A stretch of 64,000 nucleotides of DNA. It comes from Stella humosa (GTDB lineage: Bacteria; Pseudomonadota; Alphaproteobacteria; ATCC43930; Allostellaceae). The notes beneath the pieces are model-generated. The model did no database searches. It worked only from the letters and a program-made list of their open reading frames with translations, and was not told where the DNA came from. Each line of letters opens with the position of its first letter. Position 1 is the stretch's first letter. Below are positions 45,200 through 56,898 of this stretch, piece after piece. The stretch lies in the NCBI RefSeq assembly GCF_006738645.1, contig NZ_AP019700.1, forward strand, positions 1,624,001 to 1,688,000, in the 5' to 3' direction. A program made the translations under genes and the position numbers.

Positions 45200-47400
45200 A
45201 CCCGGACCCCGCACCGGCCGGCGGCCTGCGGGCGCCGGCCCTGCCGCCCGACGCGCCCCAGGCGATGCCGCGCCAGGATCTTTGGCGCAAGCCACCGACC
45301 GTGCGCGTGCCAGGCGACATCCTGGTGCACCTGACCCGCTTCCTCGTCATCGGCGCGGCCATCGCGCTGACCGTCCTGGCCGGGATCGAGATGTTCGAGG
45401 CGCTCAATGTCGGCGGCATGACGACCCTGGAATGGCTCGTCCTGGCCCTCTTCGTCGCGCTCTTTGCCTGGATCGCGCTGGCATTCTCCAGCTCGATCGC
45501 GGGGTTCGTCGCCATGCTGGCGGGCCGGCCGGCGCTGATCGACCCACGTTTGCCGCTGCCCGAACTGCGGCGGCGCACCGCCATCCTGATGCCGACCTAC
45601 AACGAGAACCCGGCGCGCGTGGCCGCGGCCTTGCAGGCGATCGACGAGGGGCTGCAGGCAGCCGGCCGCGGCGACGCCTTCGCCATATTCATCCTCAGCG
45701 ATACCACCGACCCGGACGTCTGGATCGCCGAGGAGCAGGCCTTCCTTGCCCTCCGCGCCCGCACCGGCGGCCATGGCCGCATCTTCTATCGTCGCCGGCC
45801 GCGCAACATCGAGCGCAAGGCCGGCAACATAGCGGACTGGGTCACGCGCTTCGGCGGGGCCTGCGACCATATGCTGGTGCTGGACGCCGACAGCGTGATG
45901 ACGGCCGATACCATCGTCCGGCTGGCGGCGGCCATGGAGGCGGACGACCGCGTCGGGTTGGTCCAGACCCTGCCGATCCTGGTCGGCGGGCGCACGCTGT
46001 TCGCGCGCATGCAGCAGTTCGCGGGCCGCATCTACGGGCCCCTGATCGCCCGGGGCATCGCCACCTGGCACGGGCGCGAGGGCAACTACTGGGGCCACAA
46101 CGCGATCATCCGCACCCGCGCCTTCGCCGAGGCGGCGGGCCTGCCGCATCTGCGCGGGCGCAAGCCGTTCGGCGGCCACATCCTGAGCCACGACTTCGTC
46201 GAGGCGGCCTTGATCCGGCGCGCCGGCTGGTCGGTGCGCATGGTGCCGGCCCTGTCCGGCAGCTACGAGGAAGGGCCGCCGTCGCTGACCGAACTGGCGG
46301 TGCGCGACCGCCGCTGGTGCCAGGGCAACCTGCAGCATGCGGCTGTCCTGCCCGCGCGCGGGCTGCACTGGGTCAGCCGGCTGCACCTCTTGATGGGCAT
46401 CGGCTCCTACATCACGGCGCCCATGTGGTTCGGGTTCCTCTGCATCGGCATCCTGATCGCCTTGCAGGCGCGCTTCATCCGGCCGGAATACTTCCCGGCC
46501 GGCGCCACGCTCTTCCCGCAATGGCCGGCCCAGGACCCCGTGCGCGCCATGTGGGTCTTCGCCGGCACCATGGCGCTGCTGGTGGCGCCCAAGCTGCTGG
46601 CCTGGATCGCCATGATGGCCGACGGGCCGACCCGGCGGGCGAGCGGCGGCGGGGTCCGCATGTTCGCGGGCGTGCTGGTGGAAACGGTGCTGGCCGGCCT
46701 GCTGGCACCCGTCACCATGCTGAGCCAGAGTGCCGCCGTCGTCTCCATCCTGTCGGGCCGCGACGGCGGCTGGCAGCCGCAGCAGCGCGACGACGGCAGC
46801 TACCCTTTGCGCCAGGTCGCCTGGCGCTATGCGCCGCACACGGCGACCGGGCTGGTGCTGGCCGGCATCGCCTGGGCGGTCTCGCCCCACCTGTTGCTGT
46901 GGATGTCGCCGGTCGTGGTCGGCCTGGCGCTGGCCATTCCGCTGGTGGCGCTCGCCGGCAGCCGCCGTCTCGGCATGGCGCTGGCCGGCCCGGGGATCCT
47001 GCGCACGCCCGAGGAATCGATGCCGCCGGCCGAACTGCGCCGCGCCACCGAACTGCGCCGCGACCTGGCGGGCGGCGATGCGGCCGATGGGGTGGCCGAG
47101 CTGGCGGCCGACCCCGCCCTGCTCGATGCCCACCGCGGCATGCTGCCGCCGCCGCGCCGGCCCGGCATCGACCCGATCGACGTGCCGCTGGCCGTGGCGC
47201 TGGCGCGGATCGAAGAGGGGACCGACCTGGACCGCGTCGTCGGTGCGATGAGCCGCGCCGAGAAGCTGGCGGTGCTGGGCGACGCCCGCGCGCTCGACCG
47301 GCTGCTGGCGCTGCGGGCGGATGCGAAAGTGGCGGTCAGCCCGCCAGCCAGTCCTGCATCCAGCGGCGATGATCGTCTTCGCGCGTCACCCGTTTCATGA
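45187..47400 (+). CDS. opgH: Glucans biosynthesis glucosyltransferase OpgH
   Basis: 737 residues. Two N-terminal membrane helices precede a GT2 domain with TAILMPTYNENPARV, the DxD-type LDADSVMTADT, SHDFVEAAL and the RDRRWCQGNLQH motif of processive synthases. Further membrane helices follow from about residue 400. It polymerises the glucan backbone from UDP-glucose at the inner membrane. ATG 45187 overlaps the opgG end. Its 3' end overlaps the convergent downstream gene by 65 bp. Confidence 0.95.
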   Translation: MDALNPDPAPAGGLRAPALPPDAPQAMPRQDLWRKPPTVRVPGDILVHLTRFLVIGAAIALTVLAGIEMFEALNVGGMTTLEWLVLALFVALFAWIALAFSSSIAGFVAMLAGRPALIDPRLPLPELRRRTAILMPTYNENPARVAAALQAIDEGLQAAGRGDAFAIFILSDTTDPDVWIAEEQAFLALRARTGGHGRIFYRRRPRNIERKAGNIADWVTRFGGACDHMLVLDADSVMTADTIVRLAAAMEADDRVGLVQTLPILVGGRTLFARMQQFAGRIYGPLIARGIATWHGREGNYWGHNAIIRTRAFAEAAGLPHLRGRKPFGGHILSHDFVEAALIRRAGWSVRMVPALSGSYEEGPPSLTELAVRDRRWCQGNLQHAAVLPARGLHWVSRLHLLMGIGSYITAPMWFGFLCIGILIALQARFIRPEYFPAGATLFPQWPAQDPVRAMWVFAGTMALLVAPKLLAWIAMMADGPTRRASGGGVRMFAGVLVETVLAGLLAPVTMLSQSAAVVSILSGRDGGWQPQQRDDGSYPLRQVAWRYAPHTATGLVLAGIAWAVSPHLLLWMSPVVVGLALAIPLVALAGSRRLGMALAGPGILRTPEESMPPAELRRATELRRDLAGGDAADGVAELAADPALLDAHRGMLPPPRRPGIDPIDVPLAVALARIEEGTDLDRVVGAMSRAEKLAVLGDARALDRLLALRADAKVAVSPPASPASSGDDRLRASPVS

Positions 47401-48202
47401 GATCGGCCGGCGCCACCCCCGGCAGCGCGTCGGGATCGGCGCCCTCGCGCAGGGCCTTCAGCGTGGCATAGGTCGCCTGCACGGCCGCCGCGAAGGGCTG
47501 GTGCCCTTGCAGACAGATGCGAACCCCGACGCTGGAGAGATAGTCCCGATCGCGCAGCGCGCCCGCCGCGACGCCACCCAGGATGATGGGCAGCCGCACG
47601 GCGGTGTGGATCGCCTCCAGCTCGGCCTTTTCCTTGATGCCGGTGAAGAACATCGCGTCGACGCCGGCCGCCTCGTAGGCCCGCGCGCGGGCGATGGCGT
47701 CCTCGATGCCGGTGACCTGCACGGCGCTGGTCCGGCCGATCACTGCCAGGGTCGGGTCCTGGCGGCCCGCCAGGGCCGCCTTCATCTTGCCGATGCCCTC
47801 CGCGATCGGGATGAGCCGGGTCTTGCCGACGGTGCCGAAGGGCTGCGGCAGGTCGGTATCCTCGATCGTCAGGCCGGCGACGCCGGCCGACTCCAGCTCC
47901 TCGACCGTGCGTTTGACGTTCAGCGCATTGCCATAGCCATGGTCGGCATCGACCAGCAGCGGCAGGTTGCCGGCGCGGTTGATGCGATAGGCCTGCTGGG
48001 CGAACTCGCTGAGCGTCAGCGTGATCAGGTCGGGGGCGCCGATCACCGACATGGAGCCGATCGAGCCCGCGAACATGCCGATCTCGAAGCCAAGATCCTC
48101 GGCGATGCGGGCCGAGATGGCGTCGTAGACCGAGCCCGGATGCAGGCAGCGGTCGCCGGCGAGCAGCGCGCGGAAACGCTCGCGCCGTGGGGTCCAATGC
48201 AT
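47336..48202 (-). CDS. Oxaloacetate decarboxylase / PEP mutase-isocitrate lyase family protein
   Basis: 288 residues, a TIM-barrel of the isocitrate lyase/PEP mutase superfamily. SVYDAISARIAEDLGFEIGM, LPLLVDADHGYGNALNVKRT (metal-binding DAD and the active-site loop) and GLTIEDTDLPQPFG closely resemble the stand-alone oxaloacetate decarboxylase described from Pseudomonas. Methylisocitrate lyase is less likely because its KKCGH-type loop is missing. The ATG at 48202 follows the GST gene on the same strand by 17 bp, forming a likely two-gene unit. Confidence 0.82.
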   Translation of the reverse strand: MHWTPRRERFRALLAGDRCLHPGSVYDAISARIAEDLGFEIGMFAGSIGSMSVIGAPDLITLTLSEFAQQAYRINRAGNLPLLVDADHGYGNALNVKRTVEELESAGVAGLTIEDTDLPQPFGTVGKTRLIPIAEGIGKMKAALAGRQDPTLAVIGRTSAVQVTGIEDAIARARAYEAAGVDAMFFTGIKEKAELEAIHTAVRLPIILGGVAAGALRDRDYLSSVGVRICLQGHQPFAAAVQATYATLKALREGADPDALPGVAPADLMKRVTREDDHRRWMQDWLAG

Positions 48203-48219
48203 ATCGGCCGGTTCCTTCC

Positions 48220-48873
48220 TCAGAATTCCGCGCCGGGAATGACCATCGGCTCCTTGCGCGCAGCCTGGAGCCATTCCTGCATCGCGGGCCAGTTCCAGAT
48301 GGCGTCGCAATAGGCCTGGCCGACCTCGTCCATCTCGATCTTGTAGGTGCGGAAGCGGCTGCACACCGGCGCGAACATGGCGTCGGCGATGGTGAATTCC
48401 CCGAACAGGAACTCGCCCGCCCCGCCGAAGCGGCGGCGGCAGTCGCGCCAGATGGCGGCGATGCGGTTGATGTCGGCCTGGGCGTCCCCCGTCGGATAGC
48501 GGTCGGGGAAGGTGCTGCGCATGTTCATGGGAAAGTGCGCGCGCATCGCCTCGAAGCCGGAATGCATTTCCGACGACACGGCCCGCGCGATCGCGCGCAC
48601 GCCCTGGTCGGCCGGCCACAGTCCGGCGGCCGGCACCTGCTCGGCCAGGTACTCGCCGATCGCCAGCGTGTCCCAGACGACGCGGTCGCCATGCCTGATG
48701 GCGGGCACGCGGCCGGACGGCGAATGGCGCACGATGGTTTCCCGCGTGGTCGGCTCGTCGAGGGCAATCACGACCTCGTCGAATTCGATCCCGCTGGCCT
48801 TCACCATCAGCCATCCCCGCAGCGACCACGAGGAATAGTTCTTGTTGCCGATGTAGATCGTCAGATCCGCCAC
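48220..48873 (-). CDS. Glutathione S-transferase family protein
   Basis: 217 residues from GTG 48873, preceded by GAGAGGGG. The thioredoxin-like N-terminal half shows IYIGNKNYSSWSLRGWLMV (a Ser near the glutathione site) and SPSGRVPAIRHGDRVVWDTLAIGEYLAE. The helical C-terminal half has GEFTIADAMFAPVCSRFRTY. Cytoplasmic; the electrophile is unknown. Upstream partner of the oxaloacetate decarboxylase-like gene. Confidence 0.9.
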   Translation of the reverse strand: MADLTIYIGNKNYSSWSLRGWLMVKASGIEFDEVVIALDEPTTRETIVRHSPSGRVPAIRHGDRVVWDTLAIGEYLAEQVPAAGLWPADQGVRAIARAVSSEMHSGFEAMRAHFPMNMRSTFPDRYPTGDAQADINRIAAIWRDCRRRFGGAGEFLFGEFTIADAMFAPVCSRFRTYKIEMDEVGQAYCDAIWNWPAMQEWLQAARKEPMVIPGAEF

Positions 48874-48998
48874 CGTTGATCCCCTCTCGTTGGCGAGGCA
48901 CGAGTTAGAGGAAACCTGCGACCGGACGCAACCGTGACTTCGGCGGCCGGTCGGGGTAGACACTGCCTCGTCCCATACAAGACGCGAGTCCGCATCCC

Positions 48999-50375
48999 GT
49001 GTCGACCCATAGCCTGATCGACGGCGCCGCCGCGCCGATCCGCCTCGTTCCCGTCGCCGAATCGGATCTGGCCGCCTGGCTGGAGGCCGCGCCGGCATCG
49101 CTGCGCCAGTGGGCGACCGCCAACGCGCTGAAGGGCGAGGCCGGGCGCCATCTGGCCATTCCCGGCGCCGACGGGGCGATCGACCGGATCGTCGTGGTCT
49201 ATGACCCGGCCCAGGCGCTGTGGGCGCTGGGCAGCCTGCCCCTGACGCTGCCGGAGGGCGACTACAGCCTGGAGGGCGCGCTCGCCCCGGCGCTGGCGAC
49301 CGACATGGCGGCCGGCTGGGCGCTCGGCGCCTATGCCTTCACCCGCTATCGCAAGGCGCGGCGGCAGCCGGCCCGCCTGGTCTGGCCGGCCGCGGCCGAC
49401 CGCGGCGAGGCGACCCGGATCGCCGATGCCATCTGGCTCGTACGCGACTTGGTCAATACGCCGGCCGAGGATCTGGGCCCGGGCGAACTGGCCGATGCGG
49501 CCGTTTCCCTGGCCAAGCGGCACGGGGCCGAGGTGCGGGTGCTGCGCGGCGACGAACTGCTGGCCCAGAACTACCCGATGGTTCATGCGGTCGGCCGCGG
49601 CTCTGTGCGGCCGCCCTGCCTCGTGGATATCACCTGGGGCGACCCGTCGGCGCCGAAGGTGACGCTGGTCGGCAAGGGCGTGTGCTTCGATTCGGGGGGC
49701 TACGACCTGAAGCCCGCCGCCGGCATGAAGCTGATGAAGAAAGACATGGGCGGCGGCGCCAACGTCCTGGGGCTGGCCAGCCTGCTGATGGCGGGCAAGC
49801 GCAAGATCCGCCTGCGCGTGCTGCTGCCGACGGTCGAGAACCTGGTTTCCGGCAATGCCTTCAAGCCGATGGACATCATTCCGACGCGCAAGGGGCTGAC
49901 CATCGAGATCGGCAATACCGACGCCGAGGGCCGCCTCATCCTGTGCGACCCGCTGGCCGAGGGCGATTCCGAGAAGCCCGCCATCCTGATCGACATGGCG
50001 ACCCTGACGGGGGCAGCCCGCGTCGCGGTCGGGCCGGACTTGCCGGCCATGTTCTGCAACGACGACAAGCTGGCCGCCGACATCCAGGCCGCATCGACCG
50101 CGGTCAACGACCCGGTCTGGCGCATGCCGCTGTGGAAGCCCTATCGCAAGTGGCTCGACAGCAAGATCGCGGACATGAACAACGTGTCGGAAAGCCCGTT
50201 CGCGGGTTCCATCACGGCTGCTCTCTACCTCCAGGAATTCGTGTCGCCGACTACGCCTTGGGTCCATTTCGACATGTATGCCTGGAACGCGTCCGCCCGC
50301 CCGGGCCGCCCCGAAGGCGGCGAGGCCCAGGCGATCCGGGCGCTGGACCGCATGATCGGGGAACGTTTCGGCTGA
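48999..50375 (+). CDS. M17 leucyl aminopeptidase family protein
   Basis: 458 residues from GTG 48999. The C-terminal catalytic domain has VGKGVCFDSGGYDLKPAAGM, then MKKDMGGGANVLG (metal and active-site Lys/Asp residues), and the signature NTDAEGRLILCDPLAEG, with a second MATLTGAARVAVG block. The N-terminal 150 residues are the variable domain. It cleaves N-terminal residues from peptides using two metals. Shorter than PepA, close to PepB-type enzymes. Its TGA shares one base with the next ATG (TGATG). Confidence 0.92.
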   Translation: MSTHSLIDGAAAPIRLVPVAESDLAAWLEAAPASLRQWATANALKGEAGRHLAIPGADGAIDRIVVVYDPAQALWALGSLPLTLPEGDYSLEGALAPALATDMAAGWALGAYAFTRYRKARRQPARLVWPAAADRGEATRIADAIWLVRDLVNTPAEDLGPGELADAAVSLAKRHGAEVRVLRGDELLAQNYPMVHAVGRGSVRPPCLVDITWGDPSAPKVTLVGKGVCFDSGGYDLKPAAGMKLMKKDMGGGANVLGLASLLMAGKRKIRLRVLLPTVENLVSGNAFKPMDIIPTRKGLTIEIGNTDAEGRLILCDPLAEGDSEKPAILIDMATLTGAARVAVGPDLPAMFCNDDKLAADIQAASTAVNDPVWRMPLWKPYRKWLDSKIADMNNVSESPFAGSITAALYLQEFVSPTTPWVHFDMYAWNASARPGRPEGGEAQAIRALDRMIGERFG

Positions 50376-52018
50376 TGTGTCTGACCGGTATCCAGCGTTT
50401 CCTCGGCGGCCTGCTGCTGGCCGCCGGGCTCTCCCTCTCTCTTCCGGCATCGGCCGACGTGGCGTCGGCCGTGCCGGCCGCCCTGGCCCAGCCCGGCCGC
50501 GGGCCGGAGGCGACTTCGGGCGCCATCCGCGGCGCGGTGGCCGATGTCTACAAGGCCCGGCGCAACCGGCCGTTGTGGGTCGACCGGCCCGGACGGGCCG
50601 ACGCGGTGCGCGCCCTGCTGAAGGCGGCTGCCACGGACGGTATGGATGCCGGTCCCTACCTGGCCCAGGTCGAGGCGCGCTGGCAGGCACGCGGCGACCA
50701 GGCGCTGGCCGCCCTCGACGTGGCGCTGACCCGGTCGCTGGCCGCCTACGCCAACGACCTGTGGTACGGCCGCCCGGACGCCAAGGTGGTGGACGAGAGC
50801 CTGACGCGACGCCACGAGCGCCTGAACCTGTCGAAGTTCCTGGCCGATGCCGCCCAGGCTGACACCCCGGCGCTGGCCCCGCTCGTCGACGGGCTGCGCC
50901 CGCCCCATCCGCAGTATGCCCGCCTGCGCGCCGCCCTCGCCAAGCTCGATACGGCGGCCGAGCCGGCCGAGAAGGCGATCGCCGATGGTCCCATCCTGCG
51001 TCCGGGCGTGCGCGATCCGCGCGTCGGCCCGGTGCGCGAGCGCATCGAGGCCGAGGGCGAGTGGTCCGAGGCCGAAGAGGTTGCCTTTGCCACGCCCAAC
51101 TATGGCGAGGGCGGCGACTGGAGCCGCTTCGACGAGGGCCTGACGCGGGCCGTGCGGCGATTCCAGCGCCGGCTGGCATTGCTCGATGACGGGCTGGTCG
51201 GCGGGCGGACGCTGTGGGCGCTCAACATGGACAATGGCGAGCGCCGCCGCATCGTGGCCGAGAACATGGAGCGGCTGCGCTGGATGCCGCGCCGCCTGGA
51301 GAGCGAGCACATCGTCGTCAACATGGCCGGGTACGACCTGACGGTGGTCAAGGGCGGGCAGCAGGCGATGACGATGAAGGTCGTGGTCGGCCGGCCCTTC
51401 CGCCAGACCCCGATCATGCGCAGCGACATCACCGACCTGGTGCTGAACCCGTTCTGGAACGCGCCCGAGAAACTGGCCAAGGAAGACCTCTTCCCCAAGC
51501 TGCGCAGCCACCCGGGCTATTTCGCCGAGAAAGGCTATCGCGTGCTGGCCGGGTGGAGCCAGACCGCCCCGGAAGTGCCGCTGTCGCAGGTCGACGGGTT
51601 CAAGCTGACCTCGCCGATGGGGCCGGTGCGGGTGCGCCAGGACCCGGGGCCGAAGAACGCGCTGGGCCGCATCAAGTTCAACATGGCCAACCAGCACGCC
51701 ATCTATCTGCACGATACCCCCGACCGCCATCTGTTCGACCGCAGCGCGCGGAACTTCAGCTCGGGCTGCATCCGGCTGGAGAAGCCGATGGTGCTGGCCG
51801 AGTTCTTGCTTAGTGAGCAGGCGGATTGGCCGGCGGGTCGGTTGAACGCGACGGTTGATACGGGCGAGACCCGCACCGTGCCGCTGCGCAAGCGCTGGCC
51901 CGTCTATCTGGTCTACCAAACCGCCTGGGTCGACGATGCCGGCGAGCTGGTGGTCCGCGACGACATCTACGGGCTGCGCGCGGCTGGTGCCGCCGACGCC
52001 AAGCAGAAGGAGGGGTAG
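50375..52018 (+). CDS. L,D-transpeptidase, LdtD/YcbB-like
   Basis: 547 residues with a signal peptide (FLGGLLLAAGLSLSLPASAD). An SCO-like scaffold domain and a peptidoglycan-binding region (FDEGLTRAVRRFQRRLALLD) lead to the YkuD domain. The catalytic Cys is in NFSSGCIRLEKPM, with the His of AIYLHDTPDRHLFDR before it. It makes 3-3 cross-links in peptidoglycan. Translation is coupled to the aminopeptidase. The MepK-like gene follows, as in the E. coli ycbB-ycbK order. Confidence 0.93.
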   Translation: MCLTGIQRFLGGLLLAAGLSLSLPASADVASAVPAALAQPGRGPEATSGAIRGAVADVYKARRNRPLWVDRPGRADAVRALLKAAATDGMDAGPYLAQVEARWQARGDQALAALDVALTRSLAAYANDLWYGRPDAKVVDESLTRRHERLNLSKFLADAAQADTPALAPLVDGLRPPHPQYARLRAALAKLDTAAEPAEKAIADGPILRPGVRDPRVGPVRERIEAEGEWSEAEEVAFATPNYGEGGDWSRFDEGLTRAVRRFQRRLALLDDGLVGGRTLWALNMDNGERRRIVAENMERLRWMPRRLESEHIVVNMAGYDLTVVKGGQQAMTMKVVVGRPFRQTPIMRSDITDLVLNPFWNAPEKLAKEDLFPKLRSHPGYFAEKGYRVLAGWSQTAPEVPLSQVDGFKLTSPMGPVRVRQDPGPKNALGRIKFNMANQHAIYLHDTPDRHLFDRSARNFSSGCIRLEKPMVLAEFLLSEQADWPAGRLNATVDTGETRTVPLRKRWPVYLVYQTAWVDDAGELVVRDDIYGLRAAGAADAKQKEG

Positions 52019-52147
52019 CACCAGGATTGCCCATGGCGGCCTGTTCCGGGCCGTCCTGCGGTCGTCATCGCTGGGGGGCGTGACGTCGCAGCCAGCCGCA
52101 TCCGTTCTGGATCGCGGCTCCATCTGAGAGCTTGGGGAGAGCTACAT

Positions 52148-52726
52148 ATGAAGAACCAGCCGAGCGTGCTCGGCGGCATGGGGATGCCGTCGCGCCGCCG
52201 ACTGCTTTGCGGTCTGGGTGCTGCCCTGGCCGTATGCGTGACCCGTCCGGCCCTGGCCGTGGTCCGCGAGGCGCAACCCGATCGACGGTTGCACCTGCAC
52301 AACGTCAACACGCTGGAGACCGTCGACATCGCCTATTTCCGCGACGGTCGCTACCAGCCCGATGCCCTCCAGACCTTGAGCCGCTTCTTGCGCGACTATC
52401 GCTCCGGGCGTGTCGCGCGCATGGATCCGGGCCTCTACGACTATCTGCACGACCTGCAGGAGGCGGTCCGGCTCGACGAGGCGCAGCCGACGAGGATCAT
52501 CTCGGGCTATCGCTCGCCCGAGACCAACCGCAGCAAGCGCAGCCGCGACCGCTCGGTCGCCCGCGACAGCTACCACACGCGCGGCCAGGCGTTCGACGTC
52601 GTCCTGCCCGATCGCGACGTGATGGCGGTCCGGGCCGTGGCGGTGAAGCTGGAGCGGGGGGGCGTCGGCGCCTATCCGCGCGCCGGCTTCCTGCATCTCG
52701 ATGTGGGGCCGGCCCGGGCCTGGTAG
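52148..52726 (+). CDS. MepK/YcbK-like (DUF882) murein endopeptidase
   Basis: 192 residues. A twin-arginine signal (SRRRLLCGLGAALAVC) precedes the DUF882/M15-like domain: RIISGYRSPETNRSKRSR, SYHTRGQAFDVVLPD and GVGAYPRAGFLHLDVG carry the candidate zinc His and Asp residues. MepK in E. coli cuts the 3-3 cross-links made by L,D-transpeptidases. It follows such an enzyme here after 129 bp, supporting a make-and-cut pair. Confidence 0.9.
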   Translation: MKNQPSVLGGMGMPSRRRLLCGLGAALAVCVTRPALAVVREAQPDRRLHLHNVNTLETVDIAYFRDGRYQPDALQTLSRFLRDYRSGRVARMDPGLYDYLHDLQEAVRLDEAQPTRIISGYRSPETNRSKRSRDRSVARDSYHTRGQAFDVVLPDRDVMAVRAVAVKLERGGVGAYPRAGFLHLDVGPARAW

Positions 52727-52750
52727 CCCGGGCCTCGCTCTCCTTGCCCG

Positions 52751-53890
52751 TCAGCGCACCGCGGCCACGCCCGCGGTGCGCTTGCGCGGCACCAGGATCC
52801 ACGCCCGGCCGCGGGCGCGCATGGCACCGGCATAGTGCCCGGCATCCTCGCCCACGCCCCAGAACAGGTCGCCCCGCACGCCGCCCTTGATGGCGCCGCC
52901 GGTGTCCTGCGCCACCACCAAGCGGCGGATGGTGCCGTCGTTGGTGGGCGCCTCGGCCAGGTCGATGAAGACCGGCACGCCCAGCGGCACGGCCTTGGGG
53001 TCGACCGCCAGGCTGCGCCCGCTGGTCAGCGGCACGCCCATGGCGCCACGCGCGCCCACCTCGGCCCGCAGGCGGAAGAAGATGTGGCTGTTGTTGGTGG
53101 CCTTGAGCTGGCGCATCCGCGTCGGGTTGCGGCGCATCCATTCGCGGATGGATGCCATGGATACGGCCTGCTGGTCCAGTTCGCCCCACTGCACCAGGGC
53201 GCGGCCGACCGGGAAGTAGGGGTGGCCGTTCTGCCCGGCATACTCCACGCCGACGACGCTGCCGTCGGTCATGCGCACCCGGCCGGACCCCTGGATCTCC
53301 AGGAAGAAGGCATCGACCGGATCATCGACCCACAGCAGCTCCAACCCCTTGTTGGCCAGCGCGCCGGCCTGGATCTGGGCCCGTGTCGGCATCTGCCGCC
53401 CCTTTGGTGGCAGGCGATAGAGTGGCGTGTCGAACTTGGCCGTGCGCGCCCACGACCCGCGCAGTTCCGGCTCGTAGTAGCCGGTGAAGAGCCCGGTCTC
53501 GCCGCCGCCCAGGGCCACCGGCACGAACCAGCGCTCGAAGAAGCGCCGGGCCGCGGCTGGGCCCGGTTCCACCGCCTCGGCGGCGCGGCAGGGGTCGGCC
53601 CAGTCCGATACCCGGCCGGCGATGCCGTCGGGCCCCAGCGCATAGGCGGTCGGCTGGCGCAGCAGCCGACCGCAGGAGGCGCGGAAGGCTGCCACCGCGC
53701 CCACGGTGTCGTCGCTGGCCCAGCCCGGTATCTGGACAAATGCCGGGTCGATTGGCGTTCCATCGCTGGCGATCGTGCGACCGCCACGGGTCGTCGTTCC
53801 GTCACCCAGGCCGCCGGTGCTGCTCGTCCCGCAGGCGGCCAGCATCGTCACCAGGCCGGCCGCCAGCCATTGTCTTCCCCATGCCGCCAT
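52751..53890 (-). CDS. mltA: Membrane-bound lytic murein transglycosylase A
   Basis: 379 residues. The lipoprotein signal ends in LAAC at residue 22. The MltA domain has GLFTGYYEPELRGS and LLWVDDPVDAFFLEIQGSGR with VGYAGQNGHPY-like VEYAGQNGHPYFPVG. The C-terminal 3D domain has VAQDTGGAIKGGVRGDLFWG with its catalytic Asp. It cleaves glycan strands. ATG 53890 is chosen because the lipobox is then at the right distance. It converges on the MepK-like gene. Confidence 0.94.
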   Translation of the reverse strand: MAAWGRQWLAAGLVTMLAACGTSSTGGLGDGTTTRGGRTIASDGTPIDPAFVQIPGWASDDTVGAVAAFRASCGRLLRQPTAYALGPDGIAGRVSDWADPCRAAEAVEPGPAAARRFFERWFVPVALGGGETGLFTGYYEPELRGSWARTAKFDTPLYRLPPKGRQMPTRAQIQAGALANKGLELLWVDDPVDAFFLEIQGSGRVRMTDGSVVGVEYAGQNGHPYFPVGRALVQWGELDQQAVSMASIREWMRRNPTRMRQLKATNNSHIFFRLRAEVGARGAMGVPLTSGRSLAVDPKAVPLGVPVFIDLAEAPTNDGTIRRLVVAQDTGGAIKGGVRGDLFWGVGEDAGHYAGAMRARGRAWILVPRKRTAGVAAVR

Positions 53891-53978
53891 CGGCCTGTTA
53901 CCCCGTCTGTCGATTCGGTCCGGCGGGGAAGATAGCGGCCTCTGCGGCGGCGACGCCACCGCCGGGGGCCGGCCGGCG

Positions 53979-55832
<1,854 letters not shown>

Positions 55833-55918
55833 GCTACTTGGGCTCCGAACGAGTGGGAGATGAGGGGGCCTTCATCTCAGCGGTTTATGGCGGCAACTTG
55901 ACGGGCTATACGGTGCCC

Positions 55919-56854
55919 ATGGCCCTGACCGATGCACAGCTAGCTGAGATAGACGCCGCGCGCGCCGAAACCCGGCCGACCCTGCGGGCAACCGTGCCGG
56001 CGCTGGAGGAGATCCTGCATGTGCCGTTGCCGGTGCTCGACCACGGATTCGTGCGGGTCATCGACTACATGGGCGACGATGCCGCCGTCGTCCAGGCGGC
56101 GCGGGTATCCTATGGCCGTGGCACGCGCAAGGTCAGCGAGGATCGGGGGCTCATCAACTATCTGATGCGCCATCGCCATACCACGCCGTTCGAGATGTGC
56201 GAGATCAAGTTCCATGTGAAGCTGCCGGTCTTCGTCGCCCGCCAGTGGATCCGCCATCGCACCGCGAACGTGAACGAGTATTCGGCCCGCTACTCGGTGC
56301 TGGACCGGGAGTTCTACATCCCCGCGCCCGAGCATCTGGCGGCCCAGTCCGCGGTCAACCGGCAGGGCCGGGGTGCGGTCCTCGCCGGGGAGGAGGCGGC
56401 CCACGTCCTGGCCCTGCTGCGGGACGACGCGACGCGCAGCTACGACCATTACCTGGAGATGCTGAACGAGACCGAGTCCGGCGAACGCCGCGATCCCACC
56501 CGGGATGGACTGGCGCGCGAGTTGGCGCGGATGAACCTCACCGTCAATGTCTATACCCAGTGGTACTGGAAGACCGACCTCCATAATCTCTTGCATTTCC
56601 TGTCCTTACGGGCCGATCCTCATGCCCAGTATGAGATCAGGGTCTATGCCGACGCGATGGCCGAGGCGCTGAGGCGCTGGGTCCCGATGGTGCATGAGGC
56701 CTTCCTCGACTACCGCATGGGGGCGGCGATGCTGTCGGCCAAAATGCTGGCGGTGGTGCGCCGCATGCTTGCGGGTGAGACCGTGGGCCAGGCCGAAAGC
56801 GGGCTCGGCGCCCGCGAATGGCGGGAATTGATGGCGGTCCTGGACCGCGCCTGA
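55919..56854 (+). CDS. thyX: Flavin-dependent thymidylate synthase
   Basis: 311 residues. The ThyX motif reads [14 protein letters not shown], with QWIRHR directly before it; [20 protein letters not shown] and [14 protein letters not shown] lie upstream. It makes dTMP using methylenetetrahydrofolate, FAD and NADPH. ATG 55919 is chosen over the in-frame 55838 because the extra residues lack similarity to ThyX. Its presence implies that ThyA may be absent, in line with TrmFO-type folate use. Confidence 0.96.
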   Translation: MALTDAQLAEIDAARAETRPTLRATVPALEEILHVPLPVLDHGFVRVIDYMGDDAAVVQAARVSYGRGTRKVSEDRGLINYLMRHRHTTPFEMCEIKFHVKLPVFVARQWIRHRTANVNEYSARYSVLDREFYIPAPEHLAAQSAVNRQGRGAVLAGEEAAHVLALLRDDATRSYDHYLEMLNETESGERRDPTRDGLARELARMNLTVNVYTQWYWKTDLHNLLHFLSLRADPHAQYEIRVYADAMAEALRRWVPMVHEAFLDYRMGAAMLSAKMLAVVRRMLAGETVGQAESGLGAREWRELMAVLDRA

Positions 56855-56898
56855 GGCAATGGGCTGAAGAGTTCAGGGGGCTGAAGAGTTCGGGGACG

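Noticed and set aside
43730-45295. Long minus-strand frame opposite opgG
   Set aside because: Shadow of opgG; composition typical of antisense GC-rich frames and no start signal.
56861-56891. Tandem 14-bp repeat GGGCTGAAGAGTTC upstream of the YkuD lipoprotein
   Set aside because: Two copies only, 17 bp apart; too short to support a regulatory or mobile role.
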